DNA from: Desulfosporosinus lacus DSM 15449
Lineage (GTDB): Bacteria > Bacillota > Desulfitobacteriia > Desulfitobacteriales > Desulfitobacteriaceae
Direction of reading: 5' to 3'
Assembly: GCF_900129935.1 (NCBI RefSeq)
Contig: NZ_FQXJ01000032.1
Location: 1 to 40,636, forward strand
Length of the DNA: 40,636 nucleotides
The notes below the pieces were generated by a model. The model worked only from the letters and a program-made list of their open reading frames with translations. It did no database searches and was not told where the DNA came from. The number at the start of each line of letters is the position of its first letter. Within the stretch, counting starts at the first letter, position 1. The position numbers were made by a program, and so were the translations under genes. This document shows, in pieces, positions 1-7,248 of this stretch.

Positions 1-183
1 TTATCGATCATCGGCAAAACATTCCCATCCAGTCAGCTTTGTTTTGCATGTGGTTATCGCAATAAGGATGTAAAAAACTTAAACCTGCGAGAATGGATAT
101 GCCCAATTTGCGGCATGTATCATGATCGAGATGAAAACGCGGCCAAAAATATCCTTAGAGAAGGATTAAGGCTGGCAGGATAA
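1..183 (+). pseudogene. tnpB: TnpB (IS200/IS605 OrfB) C-terminal end, cut by the window edge
   Basis: This is the last 60 codons of an IS200/IS605-family TnpB, an RNA-guided DNA endonuclease ancestral to Cas12. Visible features are the C-terminal zinc ribbon (CFACG then CPICG, two CxxC pairs) followed by the final RuvC segment [10 protein letters not shown], whose Asp belongs to the active site. The frame is open from base 1 and stops at 181-183. The rest of the gene lies outside the window, so whether it is intact cannot be judged; the visible part has no lesion. The transposon right end follows directly. Confidence 0.93.
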
Positions 184-285
184 ATTTCTTTGCCGCGGGA
201 CACGCGGTTTAAGCTTGGGGAGTACACGGCATAAGCCGGTATGATGAACCTGGAATCCCCTGGATTCATCCAAGGGGAGTGTCAA
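184..285 (+). mobile_element. IS200/IS605-type right end, probably overlapping the omega-RNA 3' part
   Basis: The segment joins the tnpB stop to the interrupted ABC-F gene. It ends in an imperfect subterminal hairpin at about 256-279 (CCCCTGGAT / ATCCAAGGGG with one bulged base) followed by GTGTCAA. This is the layout expected of an IS200/IS605 right end: a bulged hairpin, then a TCAA-type cleavage tetranucleotide. Known biology places the TnpB omega-RNA across the 3' end of tnpB and the right end, with its guide taken from the bases just outside. The exact boundary at 285/286 is inferred from the motif and from ABC-F reading resuming there. Confidence 0.8.
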
Positions 286-1225
286 AGAGTACTGGGGGAA
301 CTATTCTGACTATCTTCGCCAAAAAGAGGAAGAACGCCAAAGCCAGGCTGCGAGATACGAACAATTTGTTGCTGAACGGGACAGATTAGAACGAGCCGCT
401 GAGGAAAAGCGCAAGCAGGCACGCAAAATTGATCGCAAAGAGAAAGGAGCAGCAAAGAAAAATAGTTCCGAAAGCGGCGGGCGTTTAGGACATCAGAAAA
501 CCATGGGGAGCAAGCAAAAAACACTGTTTAATGCCGCTAAGTCCATGGAACACAGGATTGCTGCTTTGGGGGAGGCGGAAGCTCCGGAAGCCATCCGCAC
601 CATTCGTTTTCGACAGAGTAAAGCCCTTGAACTTCATAATCCCTATCCGATTATGGGTAGAGAAATCAACAAAAGGTTTGGAGATAAGGTATTATTGGAA
701 AACGCATCGTTCAACATCCCCCTTGGGGCCAAAGCAGCACTGACAGGAGGGAATGGTTCCGGAAAAACAACCTTGATTCAAATGATATTAAACCGTGAAG
801 AGGGTATCTCAATTTCTCCTAAGGCTGAAATAGGTTACTTTGCCCAAAACGGTTATAAGTACAACCGTAATCAGGAGGTCATGGAATTTATTCAGGAGGA
901 TTGTGATTACACTATATCGGAAATCCGTTCAGTTCTGGCCTCGATGGGTTTTGTCCAAAAAGATATTGGCAAAAAGTTAGCGGTTTTAAGCGGCGGCGAA
1001 ATGATTAAATTGCAGCTGGCTAAAATGGTTATGGGCAGGTATAATATCCTGTTAATGGACGAACCGAGCAACTTTCTTGATCTGCCCGGCTTAGAGGCCT
1101 TGGAAGTACTGATGAAGGGATATGCGGGAACTATCGTGTTTATCACCCATGACCAGCGGCTGCTTGATAATGTGGCTGACCTGGTTTATGAAATCAAAGA
1201 TAATAAATTGAACTTAATCCGGTAA
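286..1225 (+). pseudogene. ABC-F ribosome-protection ATPase, 3' portion left after IS insertion
   Basis: The reading frame is ABC-F sequence from the IS junction onward. It opens with the interdomain linker ([17 protein letters not shown], then a Lys/Arg/Glu-rich helical arm), followed by the complete second ABC domain. Motifs are Walker [10 protein letters not shown], signature LSGGE, Walker [14 protein letters not shown] with the ABC-F-type catalytic Glu, and the H-loop THD. There are no membrane segments, as expected for soluble ABC-F proteins (Vga/Lsa/VmlR/CplR type) that displace antibiotics from the ribosome. The first ABC domain is missing here and must lie beyond the IS, if it survives. 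An internal ATG at 503 could at most start a product lacking the first domain. The Vat-like gene begins 46 bp downstream with its own strong ribosome site, so the two were probably one resistance transcript. Confidence 0.9.
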
Positions 1226-1271
1226 ATTGATTTACTGAGTCTATAAGATTTGAAAAAGGAGGAAGCATTCT

Positions 1272-1898
1272 ATGCCCGGACCGGATAAGAAAAAACTTTA
1301 TCCCAATGAAAAGATAAAGACGGTTTGCTATATAAGTAATCTGCCTAAAAGACCCAATGTGGAGATTGGGGAATACACTTATTATAGCGATAACAAAAAA
1401 TCTCCGGAGAAATTCTATGATAATATAGAACACCACTACGAATTCCTGGGGGATAAACTGATCATTGGCAAGTTCTGTGCCATTGCCGAGGGTGTTAAGT
1501 TTATCATGAATGGCGCAAACCACAGAATGGATGGAATTACAACCTATCCCTTTAATATCTTTGCAAATGGGTGGGAAAAGGTCACTCCTGCAAGAGAGGA
1601 TCTGCCTTTCAAGGGGGACACGGTGATTGGCAACGATGTTTGGCTAGGGCAAAATGTTACGATCATGCCGGGTGTTAAAGTTGGTGATGGTGCTATTATT
1701 GCCGCTAACTCGACTGTGACAAAAAATATTGAGCCTTATACAATATATGGCGGTAACCCAGCCAAATTTATTAAGAAACGATTCAGTGATGAAAAAGTTG
1801 AGTTCTTACTAAAGCTTCAATGGTGGAACTGGGATGAAGAGAAGATATTTGATAATCTTGAAAAGCTAACATCGGAAGCTGGTTTAGTTTACGGGTGA
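1272..1898 (+). CDS. Vat-like streptogramin A O-acetyltransferase (xenobiotic acetyltransferase)
   Basis: This 208-residue protein has the length and motifs of the hexapeptide-repeat xenobiotic acetyltransferases. These trimeric left-handed beta-helix enzymes move acetyl from acetyl-CoA to streptogramin A (Vat) or chloramphenicol (CatB). Vat-type marks are MNGANHRMDG with the presumed catalytic His84, TYPFNIFANGWEK, KGDTVIGNDVWLG, the hexapeptide run IMPGVKVGDGAIIAANS, GGNPAKFIKKRF and the C-terminal WWNWDEEKI helix. The NGANHRMDG and NGWEK blocks fit Vat better than CatB, but substrate is inferred. ATG is preceded by AAAGGAGGAAG at good spacing. It follows the broken ABC-F gene, and ABC-F plus Vat is a known pairing for resistance to streptogramin A-class drugs. 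Confidence 0.88.
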   Translation: MPGPDKKKLYPNEKIKTVCYISNLPKRPNVEIGEYTYYSDNKKSPEKFYDNIEHHYEFLGDKLIIGKFCAIAEGVKFIMNGANHRMDGITTYPFNIFANGWEKVTPAREDLPFKGDTVIGNDVWLGQNVTIMPGVKVGDGAIIAANSTVTKNIEPYTIYGGNPAKFIKKRFSDEKVEFLLKLQWWNWDEEKIFDNLEKLTSEAGLVYG

Positions 1899-1923
1899 GC
1901 CAGTAGAAAAGAACAAGAAAAAA

Positions 1924-2050
1924 TAGCCCCGCAACATCTTTAGGGGTAGTTCGTGACAGAGTGCGGTTGGCGGAACTTTCAGCGAGCCTTTAGGCTCAGC
2001 CTGTACCCAGCCCTTATAGGGCTAGAGCAAACCACCCGCTGAGCGGGTGG
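1924..2050 (+). ncRNA. Candidate structured RNA or transposon end with consecutive hairpins
   Basis: Three clean, GC-rich hairpins sit in 70 bases: GAGCC-TTTA-GGCTC (1984-1997), AGCCCT-TAT-AGGGCT (2009-2023) and CCACCCGC-TGA-GCGGGTGG (2032-2050). A longer-range pair AGTTC (1948-1952) / GAACT (1973-1977) lies before them. The run is too dense for a simple terminator and has no T-tract. It resembles the structured RNAs of IS200/IS605 elements (IscB-type HEARO/omega-RNA or a tnpA left end), but no matching ORF follows: the next gene is DUF3102 on the opposite strand. Strand assignment is a guess. Identification rests on my pattern recognition only. Confidence 0.4.
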
Positions 2051-2085
2051 ATGGGGATCAACGGACACCCCGGAGAGGTATGGCA

Positions 2086-2805
2086 TTATCCCGGGTTATC
2101 CGTTTCAATATCCATATTTGTTCTAATCGCAGGCGGATATTCCTGCAGCGTCTTAACCATATTGGTCGCAATCTCCAAGGCCTTTTTCCGGTTGATTTCC
2201 TTCCGCGCCGTGTCTATCCTGCTCTGGGCAACGAGTGTTTTCAACAGCTCATTATAGGCGCTGAGCATGTTGTCGCGGTGCAGGGCAAATTGCTCGTCGT
2301 ACTTCCTGTTTTCGGCGGTTGGCAGCACGGTTTTGGGCTGTATTTTTCTAAGCTTTTGGGTTACCCTTACGATCGGGACCAGTTCCTCGCGCTGTTTCTT
2401 TTCCTGAACAGCCGCCTGCAGTTCCCGTTTGCTCATATTTTCAACATCGTGGCAAGCCATAAATTCTTCCCGCTCCTCCGCCGGAATGCCCAGGAGGACG
2501 ACCGCCTGGGAGAAACTAAGATTCGAATCCAGATTCGAATCTGGCAAGTCCTCGCCGGGGGAGGCGAGTTTGGACCCGAATTCCCGGTAGATCCGCATCA
2601 GGTGCTCGGCTGTCCGCTGGGAATAACTGACTTCTTCCTTCAGCCATTTCCCCCATTCCCCATACGGAAGCACTGCCTTGGCCTCCGTCAGGCAGTGCCC
2701 GATTTGAACGCAGTTTTGGAGTATGATTTTGTCGGTCCGGCTTTTAATTAAGTTAATCTCGGAGGCGATTTGCGCCGACGTTCGGGCAGATAATACAACA
2801 CTCAT
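2086..2805 (-). CDS. DUF3102 domain protein
   Basis: This is a 239-residue soluble protein. The N-terminal ~120 residues look like DUF3102: a helical region (SEINLIKSRTDKIILQNCVQIG, reading on to EAKAVLPYGEWGKWLKEE and SYSQRTAEHLMRIYREFG). A Lys/Glu-rich helical C-terminal half follows (SKRELQAAVQEKKQREE) that may form a coiled coil. Members are found in phage, plasmid and integrative elements of Bacillota; function is unknown, though the fold suggests nucleic-acid or partner binding. A short in-frame repeat DSNLDSNL (about 2517-2542) comes from a tandem GATTCGAAT duplication. ATG at 2805 is preceded on the minus strand by AAAGGGAG. It lies in the mobile patch, convergent with the Vat-like gene. 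Confidence 0.75.
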   Translation of the reverse strand: MSVVLSARTSAQIASEINLIKSRTDKIILQNCVQIGHCLTEAKAVLPYGEWGKWLKEEVSYSQRTAEHLMRIYREFGSKLASPGEDLPDSNLDSNLSFSQAVVLLGIPAEEREEFMACHDVENMSKRELQAAVQEKKQREELVPIVRVTQKLRKIQPKTVLPTAENRKYDEQFALHRDNMLSAYNELLKTLVAQSRIDTARKEINRKKALEIATNMVKTLQEYPPAIRTNMDIETDNPG

Positions 2806-3045
2806 TCTGGTTATACTCCCTTTACTGGTGATATTTTACAGAACATGCTATAAAATATTCCGGTCCCCAGGCGAGTGTGAGAGCTTCAGTAAATACGGCA
2901 GGCGGGCGTTACGCTATGTTACAAATATCGACAGACTGCGCTATTTGCGGAGAATATATGAGTATATTGCAGTCGCCTTGATTGAACCTGAGATTGCAGC
3001 AGGGCAAGTGCTAAGCAGAGAGTATTTAACACATATACAAAATAA
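2806..3045. other. Spacer without a recognisable gene
   Basis: The first bases hold the ribosome site of the DUF3102 gene on the minus strand. The rest has a plus-strand open frame running out of the DUF3102 antisense strand and ending at 3073. Its last ~65 codons (a Tyr/Arg-rich stretch including YGRRALRYVTNIDRLRYLRR) have a protein-like look, but no start, ribosome site or family could be identified. It may be debris from the same rearrangement that left the kinase fragment next to it. Confidence 0.3.
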
Positions 3046-3198
3046 AAAGAGTATTTCATTATATTTTCTATAAAAAATAGCGGGAAAGGAATAGCAGAAC
3101 AGGATTTGCCGAAAGTTTTTGACAGATTCTATAGAGCAGACCCCGCCAGAACACAGGAAACCGAAGGGTATGGCTTAGGGTTGTCAATTGCGAAAACA
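3046..3198 (+). pseudogene. Sensor histidine kinase fragment (end of the ATPase domain)
   Basis: About 50 codons match the C-terminal part of a HATPase_c domain: IKNSGKGIAEQDLPKVFDRFYRADPART (G1/F-box region, residues continuing past 20 in the gene) and GYGLGLSIAKT (G2 box). The N box, dimerisation helices and all sensor parts are missing, and the frame is closed upstream by a stop at 3043-3045. After SIAKT the sequence is no longer kinase-like, so the last helix is also lost. This is a remnant, not a working kinase. Confidence 0.85.
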
Positions 3199-3234
3199 AC
3201 GTCAACACCTCATAACCTGAATAAATTAAGTAAA

Positions 3235-3270
3235 GGCAGGCTGTATACTAATTTGCAGTCTGCCTTTTTT
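3235..3270 (+). terminator. Rho-independent terminator
   Basis: GGCAGGCTG pairs with CAGTCTGCC (one G-T pair) around a 12-base loop, followed by six T. It sits just past the kinase fragment, probably its original terminator. Confidence 0.8.
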
Positions 3271-3451
3271 ATTTTCCAAAGTCTTATGGAGACAACTGAA
3301 GATAATAATTTTTAGGCGCTTATTTTTGACAAAAAGAAGGAAAACAAAGAAAATTGAAGAATCTTTCGAATGGGTTTAATTTCTGCTGGTAAAACCAGAG
3401 GTGACACAACATCAGTCGAATATCGGACCAGTTTAAAAAGGGGGTTGGAAA

Positions 3452-4111
3452 ATGAGTAAAGAAACAAAGAATCTAAGTTGCGCAGACTGCGGACCTGTAA
3501 ATTGCTATAGGAGAGAAAAAAGCTTTCCGCAATTCTGCCTCACAACGAATACTGATAGTGAAATGATCGAAGAAGCGAATAGGCTTTATCTAAAGGATGA
3601 GTTTGTTTCTAAGTTCTCCCATGCGGCAGCAGAAATTGAGGGGACATACTTTGGTAAGATAACTCGTGTAGAGGAAATTATTCTCTTTGCTAAAAGAATC
3701 GAAGCAAAAAAAATTGGGATCGCAACTTGTGTTGGATTAATGAGTGAAGCTAAAACCTTTGCAAAAATACTTAATGCAAAAGGGCTGGAAAGTTATTGTG
3801 TGATCTGTAAAGTAAGCTCAACTGACAAAACAGAAATCGGAATAGACGAAGAGTTTAAAATTAAAAAGGGCAGTCATGAATCCTTATGTAATCCTGTTTT
3901 GCAGGCAAAGTTACTTAATAAAGAAAAGACAGACTTAAATGTGATAGTCGGGCTATGTGTTGGTCATGACTCAATATTTATTAAGTACTCAGAGGCACCT
4001 GTGACAACGCTTATTACTAAGGATCGTGTACTTGCTCATAATCCTGCAGGAGCATTATATACAAGTGGATTTTACTATACGAGATTGCTTGAGGAAAACG
4101 ATAGCGAATAA
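3452..4111 (+). CDS. DUF1847 Cys-rich, probably metal-binding protein
   Basis: This 219-residue cytoplasmic protein matches the DUF1847 pattern. It has an N-terminal Cys cluster (SCADCGPVNCYRREKSFPQFC) and a long helical segment. A core with regularly spaced Cys follows: KIGIATCVGLMSEA, SYCVICKV, SLCNPVLQAKLLN and IVGLCVGHDSIF. The C-terminal part reads APVTTLITKDRVLAHNPAGA. The family is common in strict anaerobes and is annotated as metal- or zinc-binding from its Cys pattern; no reaction is established. ATG follows AAAAAGGGGGTTGGAAA. It stands alone, with a hairpin directly after its stop. Confidence 0.82.
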   Translation: MSKETKNLSCADCGPVNCYRREKSFPQFCLTTNTDSEMIEEANRLYLKDEFVSKFSHAAAEIEGTYFGKITRVEEIILFAKRIEAKKIGIATCVGLMSEAKTFAKILNAKGLESYCVICKVSSTDKTEIGIDEEFKIKKGSHESLCNPVLQAKLLNKEKTDLNVIVGLCVGHDSIFIKYSEAPVTTLITKDRVLAHNPAGALYTSGFYYTRLLEENDSE

Positions 4112-4116
4112 AAGAA

Positions 4117-4143
4117 CACATCCCCCTAATTCAGGGGGATGTG
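4117..4143 (+). terminator. Strong hairpin after the DUF1847 gene
   Basis: CACATCCCCCT and AGGGGGATGTG pair perfectly (11 bp) around a 5-base loop, six bases after the stop codon. There is no clean T-tract, so it may act as an mRNA 3' stabiliser as well as a terminator. Confidence 0.65.
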
Positions 4144-4360
4144 AAGGTTATTGAATTTTAGCTTATATAGTATGATAAAAAGATGACAATGAAAAGTGTG
4201 AAAATTAAAAATAAAATTATTATGGAATAACAGATGCGATCTTATCCGAGAAGTATATTTACGGTTTTTTTAAAATTTCAGAATAATTAATATACTATTT
4301 GGAAGTGATGCAAGAAAGTGGTGAATAGTCAATAGATTGGGAAATGGCGGGGGATGAACT

Positions 4361-5332
4361 ATGTTTGAACCTATGATTGCGTTATTAAAGAGGAAGCAGC
4401 GAACGCTCGTTTTTACTGAGGGATCTGATCCCAGGATTCTTGAGGCAGCAAGTCGCCTGCATAAGGAAGGTATCCTCGTGCCAATACTTCTCGGCAATCA
4501 CTCTGAGGTAGAAGCTGGGGCCGAAGACATCGGTTGGCCTGTAGACGGGATTGAAATTATTGATCCCCTCACCTATGCAGGTATCGATAGAATGGCTGCT
4601 GAATTGTATGCCCTGAGAAAGGGAAAAGTGGATGAGGCTACTTGCCGTGCTCTTTTGTCAAAAGCCAATTATTTTGGCATCATGCTCGTAAAGATGGGTT
4701 ATGCCGACGCTCTCCTGGGCGGAGCCACTTATTCCACGGCTGATACGGTTCGCCCCGCTTTGCAGATTATTAAGACAAAGCCTGGCAATAAGCTTGTCTC
4801 AAGCTGTTTTGTTCTGCACCGCTCTACTCCGGATGGCGAGGAAACATATCTCATGGCCGATTGCGCTATCAACGTTAAACCCACAGAGGATGAGTTGGTT
4901 GAAATTGCTGTGGAAACAGCGAGAACAGCAAGGTATTTTGCTGTAGACCCGAAGGTGGCTATGCTTTCCTACAGTACATTAGGCTCCGGTAAAGGTGAGA
5001 CTGTCGATATGATGCGTAATGCTGTGGAAAAATTAAAAGCAATGAGCCTTGATTTTCCAGTCGACGGTGAGCTGCAATTTGATGCAGCTTTCTCTCCTGT
5101 TGTTGCTAAAACAAAAGCTTTTGATTCGCCAGTAGCGGGTCAGGCTAACACCTTCATTTTCCCGGATCTTAATTCAGGGAACATCAGTTATAAAATAGCG
5201 CAGCGACTAGGAAATTTTGATGCTTTCGGTCCGATTCTCCAGGGTCTGAACGCTCCTGTTAATGACCTTTCAAGGGGGTGCACTGCCGAAGAGGTTTACA
5301 AGATGGGTATAATCACTGCCAGTCTTAAGTAA
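4361..5332 (+). CDS. pta: Phosphate acetyltransferase
   Basis: This 323-residue enzyme interconverts acetyl-CoA + phosphate and acetyl phosphate + CoA, feeding acetate formation or use. The single-domain length is typical of Bacillota Pta. Family landmarks are VFTEGSDPRILEAASRL near the N-terminus, ADALLGGATYSTADTVRPALQ, KVAMLSYSTLGSGKGE (residues ~205-220), DGELQFDAAFSPVVAKTKA, GQANTFIFPDLNSGNISYK, and the C-terminal LNAPVNDLSRGCTAEEVY. ATG follows GGCGGGGGATGAACT. No acetate kinase gene adjoins it, so it is a detached pta. The long AT-rich leader (4144-4360) probably holds its promoter. Confidence 0.96.
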   Translation: MFEPMIALLKRKQRTLVFTEGSDPRILEAASRLHKEGILVPILLGNHSEVEAGAEDIGWPVDGIEIIDPLTYAGIDRMAAELYALRKGKVDEATCRALLSKANYFGIMLVKMGYADALLGGATYSTADTVRPALQIIKTKPGNKLVSSCFVLHRSTPDGEETYLMADCAINVKPTEDELVEIAVETARTARYFAVDPKVAMLSYSTLGSGKGETVDMMRNAVEKLKAMSLDFPVDGELQFDAAFSPVVAKTKAFDSPVAGQANTFIFPDLNSGNISYKIAQRLGNFDAFGPILQGLNAPVNDLSRGCTAEEVYKMGIITASLK

Positions 5333-5513
5333 TGGCTAACTCAAAACCGGGAAGTTATTCAAAACAAAGGCAGGTTTATTCGAGCTGTTAATCATGCAGA
5401 TGAGAAAAAATGTAAAACAGCTATTTCCAGAACGGACAAGTCAACACTTATAAAGAAGATAGCACAACTCATACTTACCTTTATCCTAAAAGTCTTGCCG
5501 CCTGAATAATAAT

Positions 5514-5535
5514 ATATTGCGATTTATTGCAATAT
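5514..5535. promoter_or_regulatory. Inverted repeat upstream of the AraC/PAS regulator gene
   Basis: ATATTGC and GCAATAT form a 7-bp inverted repeat with an 8-base spacer, about 56 bp before the regulator start. Position and size suit an operator or autoregulatory site; direct evidence is only the symmetry. Confidence 0.35.
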
Positions 5536-5590
5536 GCGAAGGCTTGCAACATGCTAATAACAAGATCTGCAGCGAAAGGTCGCGGTAAGA

Positions 5591-6577
5591 GTGGAGTATC
5601 TGACAATAAAGGAAGTCGGTGAAAAATGGGGACTCGGCAATAGAATAGTGACGTTGTATTGTGCGGAGGGCCGTATCGAGGGTGCAACAAAAAAAGGAAA
5701 TCTGTGGCTCATCCCAAAAGATGCTCCGAAACCAGATGACGGAAGGCGGAAAAAAACTCGTATTTTGAGAGAAACGGCTGAAGCATGTGAAAAAGATAAT
5801 CGTAAATCAAAGGAAGATATACAAAACAGCTTTGCTTTGCCGTTTGAATCACTGAACGCAAATGATGCTATGCTTTCAAGAATTATAGAATTTTTCCCCT
5901 ATCCCATTCATGTTTACTCTCCGGATGGAATGATGGTATTAACGAATGAAGCGTGTCTAAGGGTGATGCATATACCCTCTAAAGATCATATCGTTGGAAA
6001 ATTCAATGTCTTGAAAGATACTGTCATTGATAAGTGGGGAGAAGAAGTCAGAGCACAAATCGCAAGGTCATTTCAAGGAGAAATCGTACATTTTCAAAAT
6101 TTGAACATGCCAATCCGAGGGATTATTGATCGCTTTGAGACGGGCGAATTATGTTTTGACAGCTGCTATCAGAACATCATCTGTTACCCAATTTATGACG
6201 ATCAGGATCGACTGGCCTATGTGGTGCATGTCTTTGTTACATCCAAGCTGTATGATGGCAAAGAGGAAATGGTGAAGGCGAAGGAATACATAGAAAACAA
6301 TTGGCTGGAGGACTTCGACATAGATGAATTGGTAAGCGTTGTGAAGCTGAGCAGATACCACTTTACCAGGCTTTTTAAAAAGCATACAGGCATGACACCA
6401 TACGGTTATTATCAGGATGTCAAGGTTTGCAAAATCAAGGAAAGGCTATGTGATAAAAACCTGTCTGTGACGCAGGCTTTCGAAAGCTGCGGCGTGGATT
6501 ATGATGGAAATTTCTCGAGAGTATTCAAAGCAAAGGTAGGTATGACACCTTCTCAATACCGAAATTCAGTAATTTAG
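5591..6577 (+). CDS. Transcriptional regulator: excisionase-like HTH + PAS + AraC HTH
   Basis: This 328-residue protein has three regions. Residues 1-50 (YLTIKEVGEKWGLGNRIV, then GNLWLIPKDAPKPDD) match the small MerR/excisionase-type winged HTH. Residues ~90-215 look like a PAS sensor (FFPYPIHVYSPDGMMVLTNE). Residues ~225-328 are an AraC/XylS double HTH (IENNWLEDFDIDELVSVVKL, SRYHFTRLFKKHTGMTPYGY, FSRVFKAKVGMTPSQYR). Two DNA-binding modules flanking a sensor are unusual. The start is GTG with only a weak AAAGG upstream. Being first in the co-directional run, it probably controls the lipoprotein and sortase genes that follow; ligand unknown. Confidence 0.85.
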   Translation: MEYLTIKEVGEKWGLGNRIVTLYCAEGRIEGATKKGNLWLIPKDAPKPDDGRRKKTRILRETAEACEKDNRKSKEDIQNSFALPFESLNANDAMLSRIIEFFPYPIHVYSPDGMMVLTNEACLRVMHIPSKDHIVGKFNVLKDTVIDKWGEEVRAQIARSFQGEIVHFQNLNMPIRGIIDRFETGELCFDSCYQNIICYPIYDDQDRLAYVVHVFVTSKLYDGKEEMVKAKEYIENNWLEDFDIDELVSVVKLSRYHFTRLFKKHTGMTPYGYYQDVKVCKIKERLCDKNLSVTQAFESCGVDYDGNFSRVFKAKVGMTPSQYRNSVI

Positions 6578-6597
6578 ACCTGAAAACCACAGGAAAA

Positions 6598-6630
6598 AGG
6601 GCTTCCATCGTTATATGGAGGCTCTTTTTG
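6598..6630 (+). terminator. Rho-independent terminator after the regulator gene
   Basis: GGCTTCCAT and ATGGAGGCT pair around a short loop (one wobble pair), followed by five T. It separates the regulator transcript from the PAS-protein gene 113 bp on, so the surface genes may have a separate promoter. Confidence 0.8.
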
Positions 6631-6742
6631 TTTGCAATGTAGCCATAAATTACGGAAACTCAGCACTGGATTACTATCTCGATCCCTATAACGGTTATAT
6701 ATTTGATTTGCAGCAAGCACATAGGGGAGGTGAGTACCTGCG

Positions 6743-7237
6743 GTGAAAGAAAAAAAGACAAAAGAGCAGGCCATTGAGGCGCTTGTCGAGCCGCTAAATA
6801 CCCTGCGAAAAGAAAAGCATGTCCAGGATATGGTGGTGGGTCGATTTCAGGAGCTGATTCTGGAGGAGGGATTATTCTCGCAGACAATCCGAGAATTTAT
6901 CTACCCCATGGCAGTCTTTCGGCAGGATGGTACTATAGTGTTTGTCAGCAATGCGTTAACGGAAGAAACAGGGTTATATATAACCGAATCATGTGTAAAA
7001 ATGCATAATATTTTAAACCGTATTACCGACTCAAACTTTCAGATTCTTGATGCTGTAGAGGATGTATTTTCTGGGAAAACCAGCTTTCTAACGAATCTAT
7101 TTGATCCACTGGCGATGTTTATCAGAGAAAGTTCCAGTAAGCAGGCAGATTGCTCAAAGCATCAAAGCGCAATTTTCTTTCCCATCGCAGAAGATGGAGG
7201 CCAAATTACTCACGGCGCTGTGATATTCATTAAGTAG
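6743..7237 (+). CDS. Stand-alone PAS-domain protein
   Basis: This 164-residue soluble protein has a charged helical start (KEKKTKEQAIEALVEPLNTL) and then one PAS-like region. FIYPMAVFRQDGTIVFVSNA parallels FFPYPIHVYSPDGMMVLTNE in the upstream AraC regulator. There is no output domain. It may be a signalling partner of that regulator or a sensor that lost its effector; the similarity and adjacency are seen, the partnership is inferred. The GTG start is preceded by GGGGAGGTGAG at somewhat long spacing. It ends 11 bp before the next gene, so the two are co-transcribed. Confidence 0.68.
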   Translation: MKEKKTKEQAIEALVEPLNTLRKEKHVQDMVVGRFQELILEEGLFSQTIREFIYPMAVFRQDGTIVFVSNALTEETGLYITESCVKMHNILNRITDSNFQILDAVEDVFSGKTSFLTNLFDPLAMFIRESSSKQADCSKHQSAIFFPIAEDGGQITHGAVIFIK

Positions 7238-7248
7238 GGGGGATGTTT

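Noticed and set aside
2047-2751. Plus-strand open frame of 234 codons opposite the DUF3102 gene
   Set aside because: It is the antisense of a gene with family motifs and a good ribosome site, and the translation has no recognisable features.
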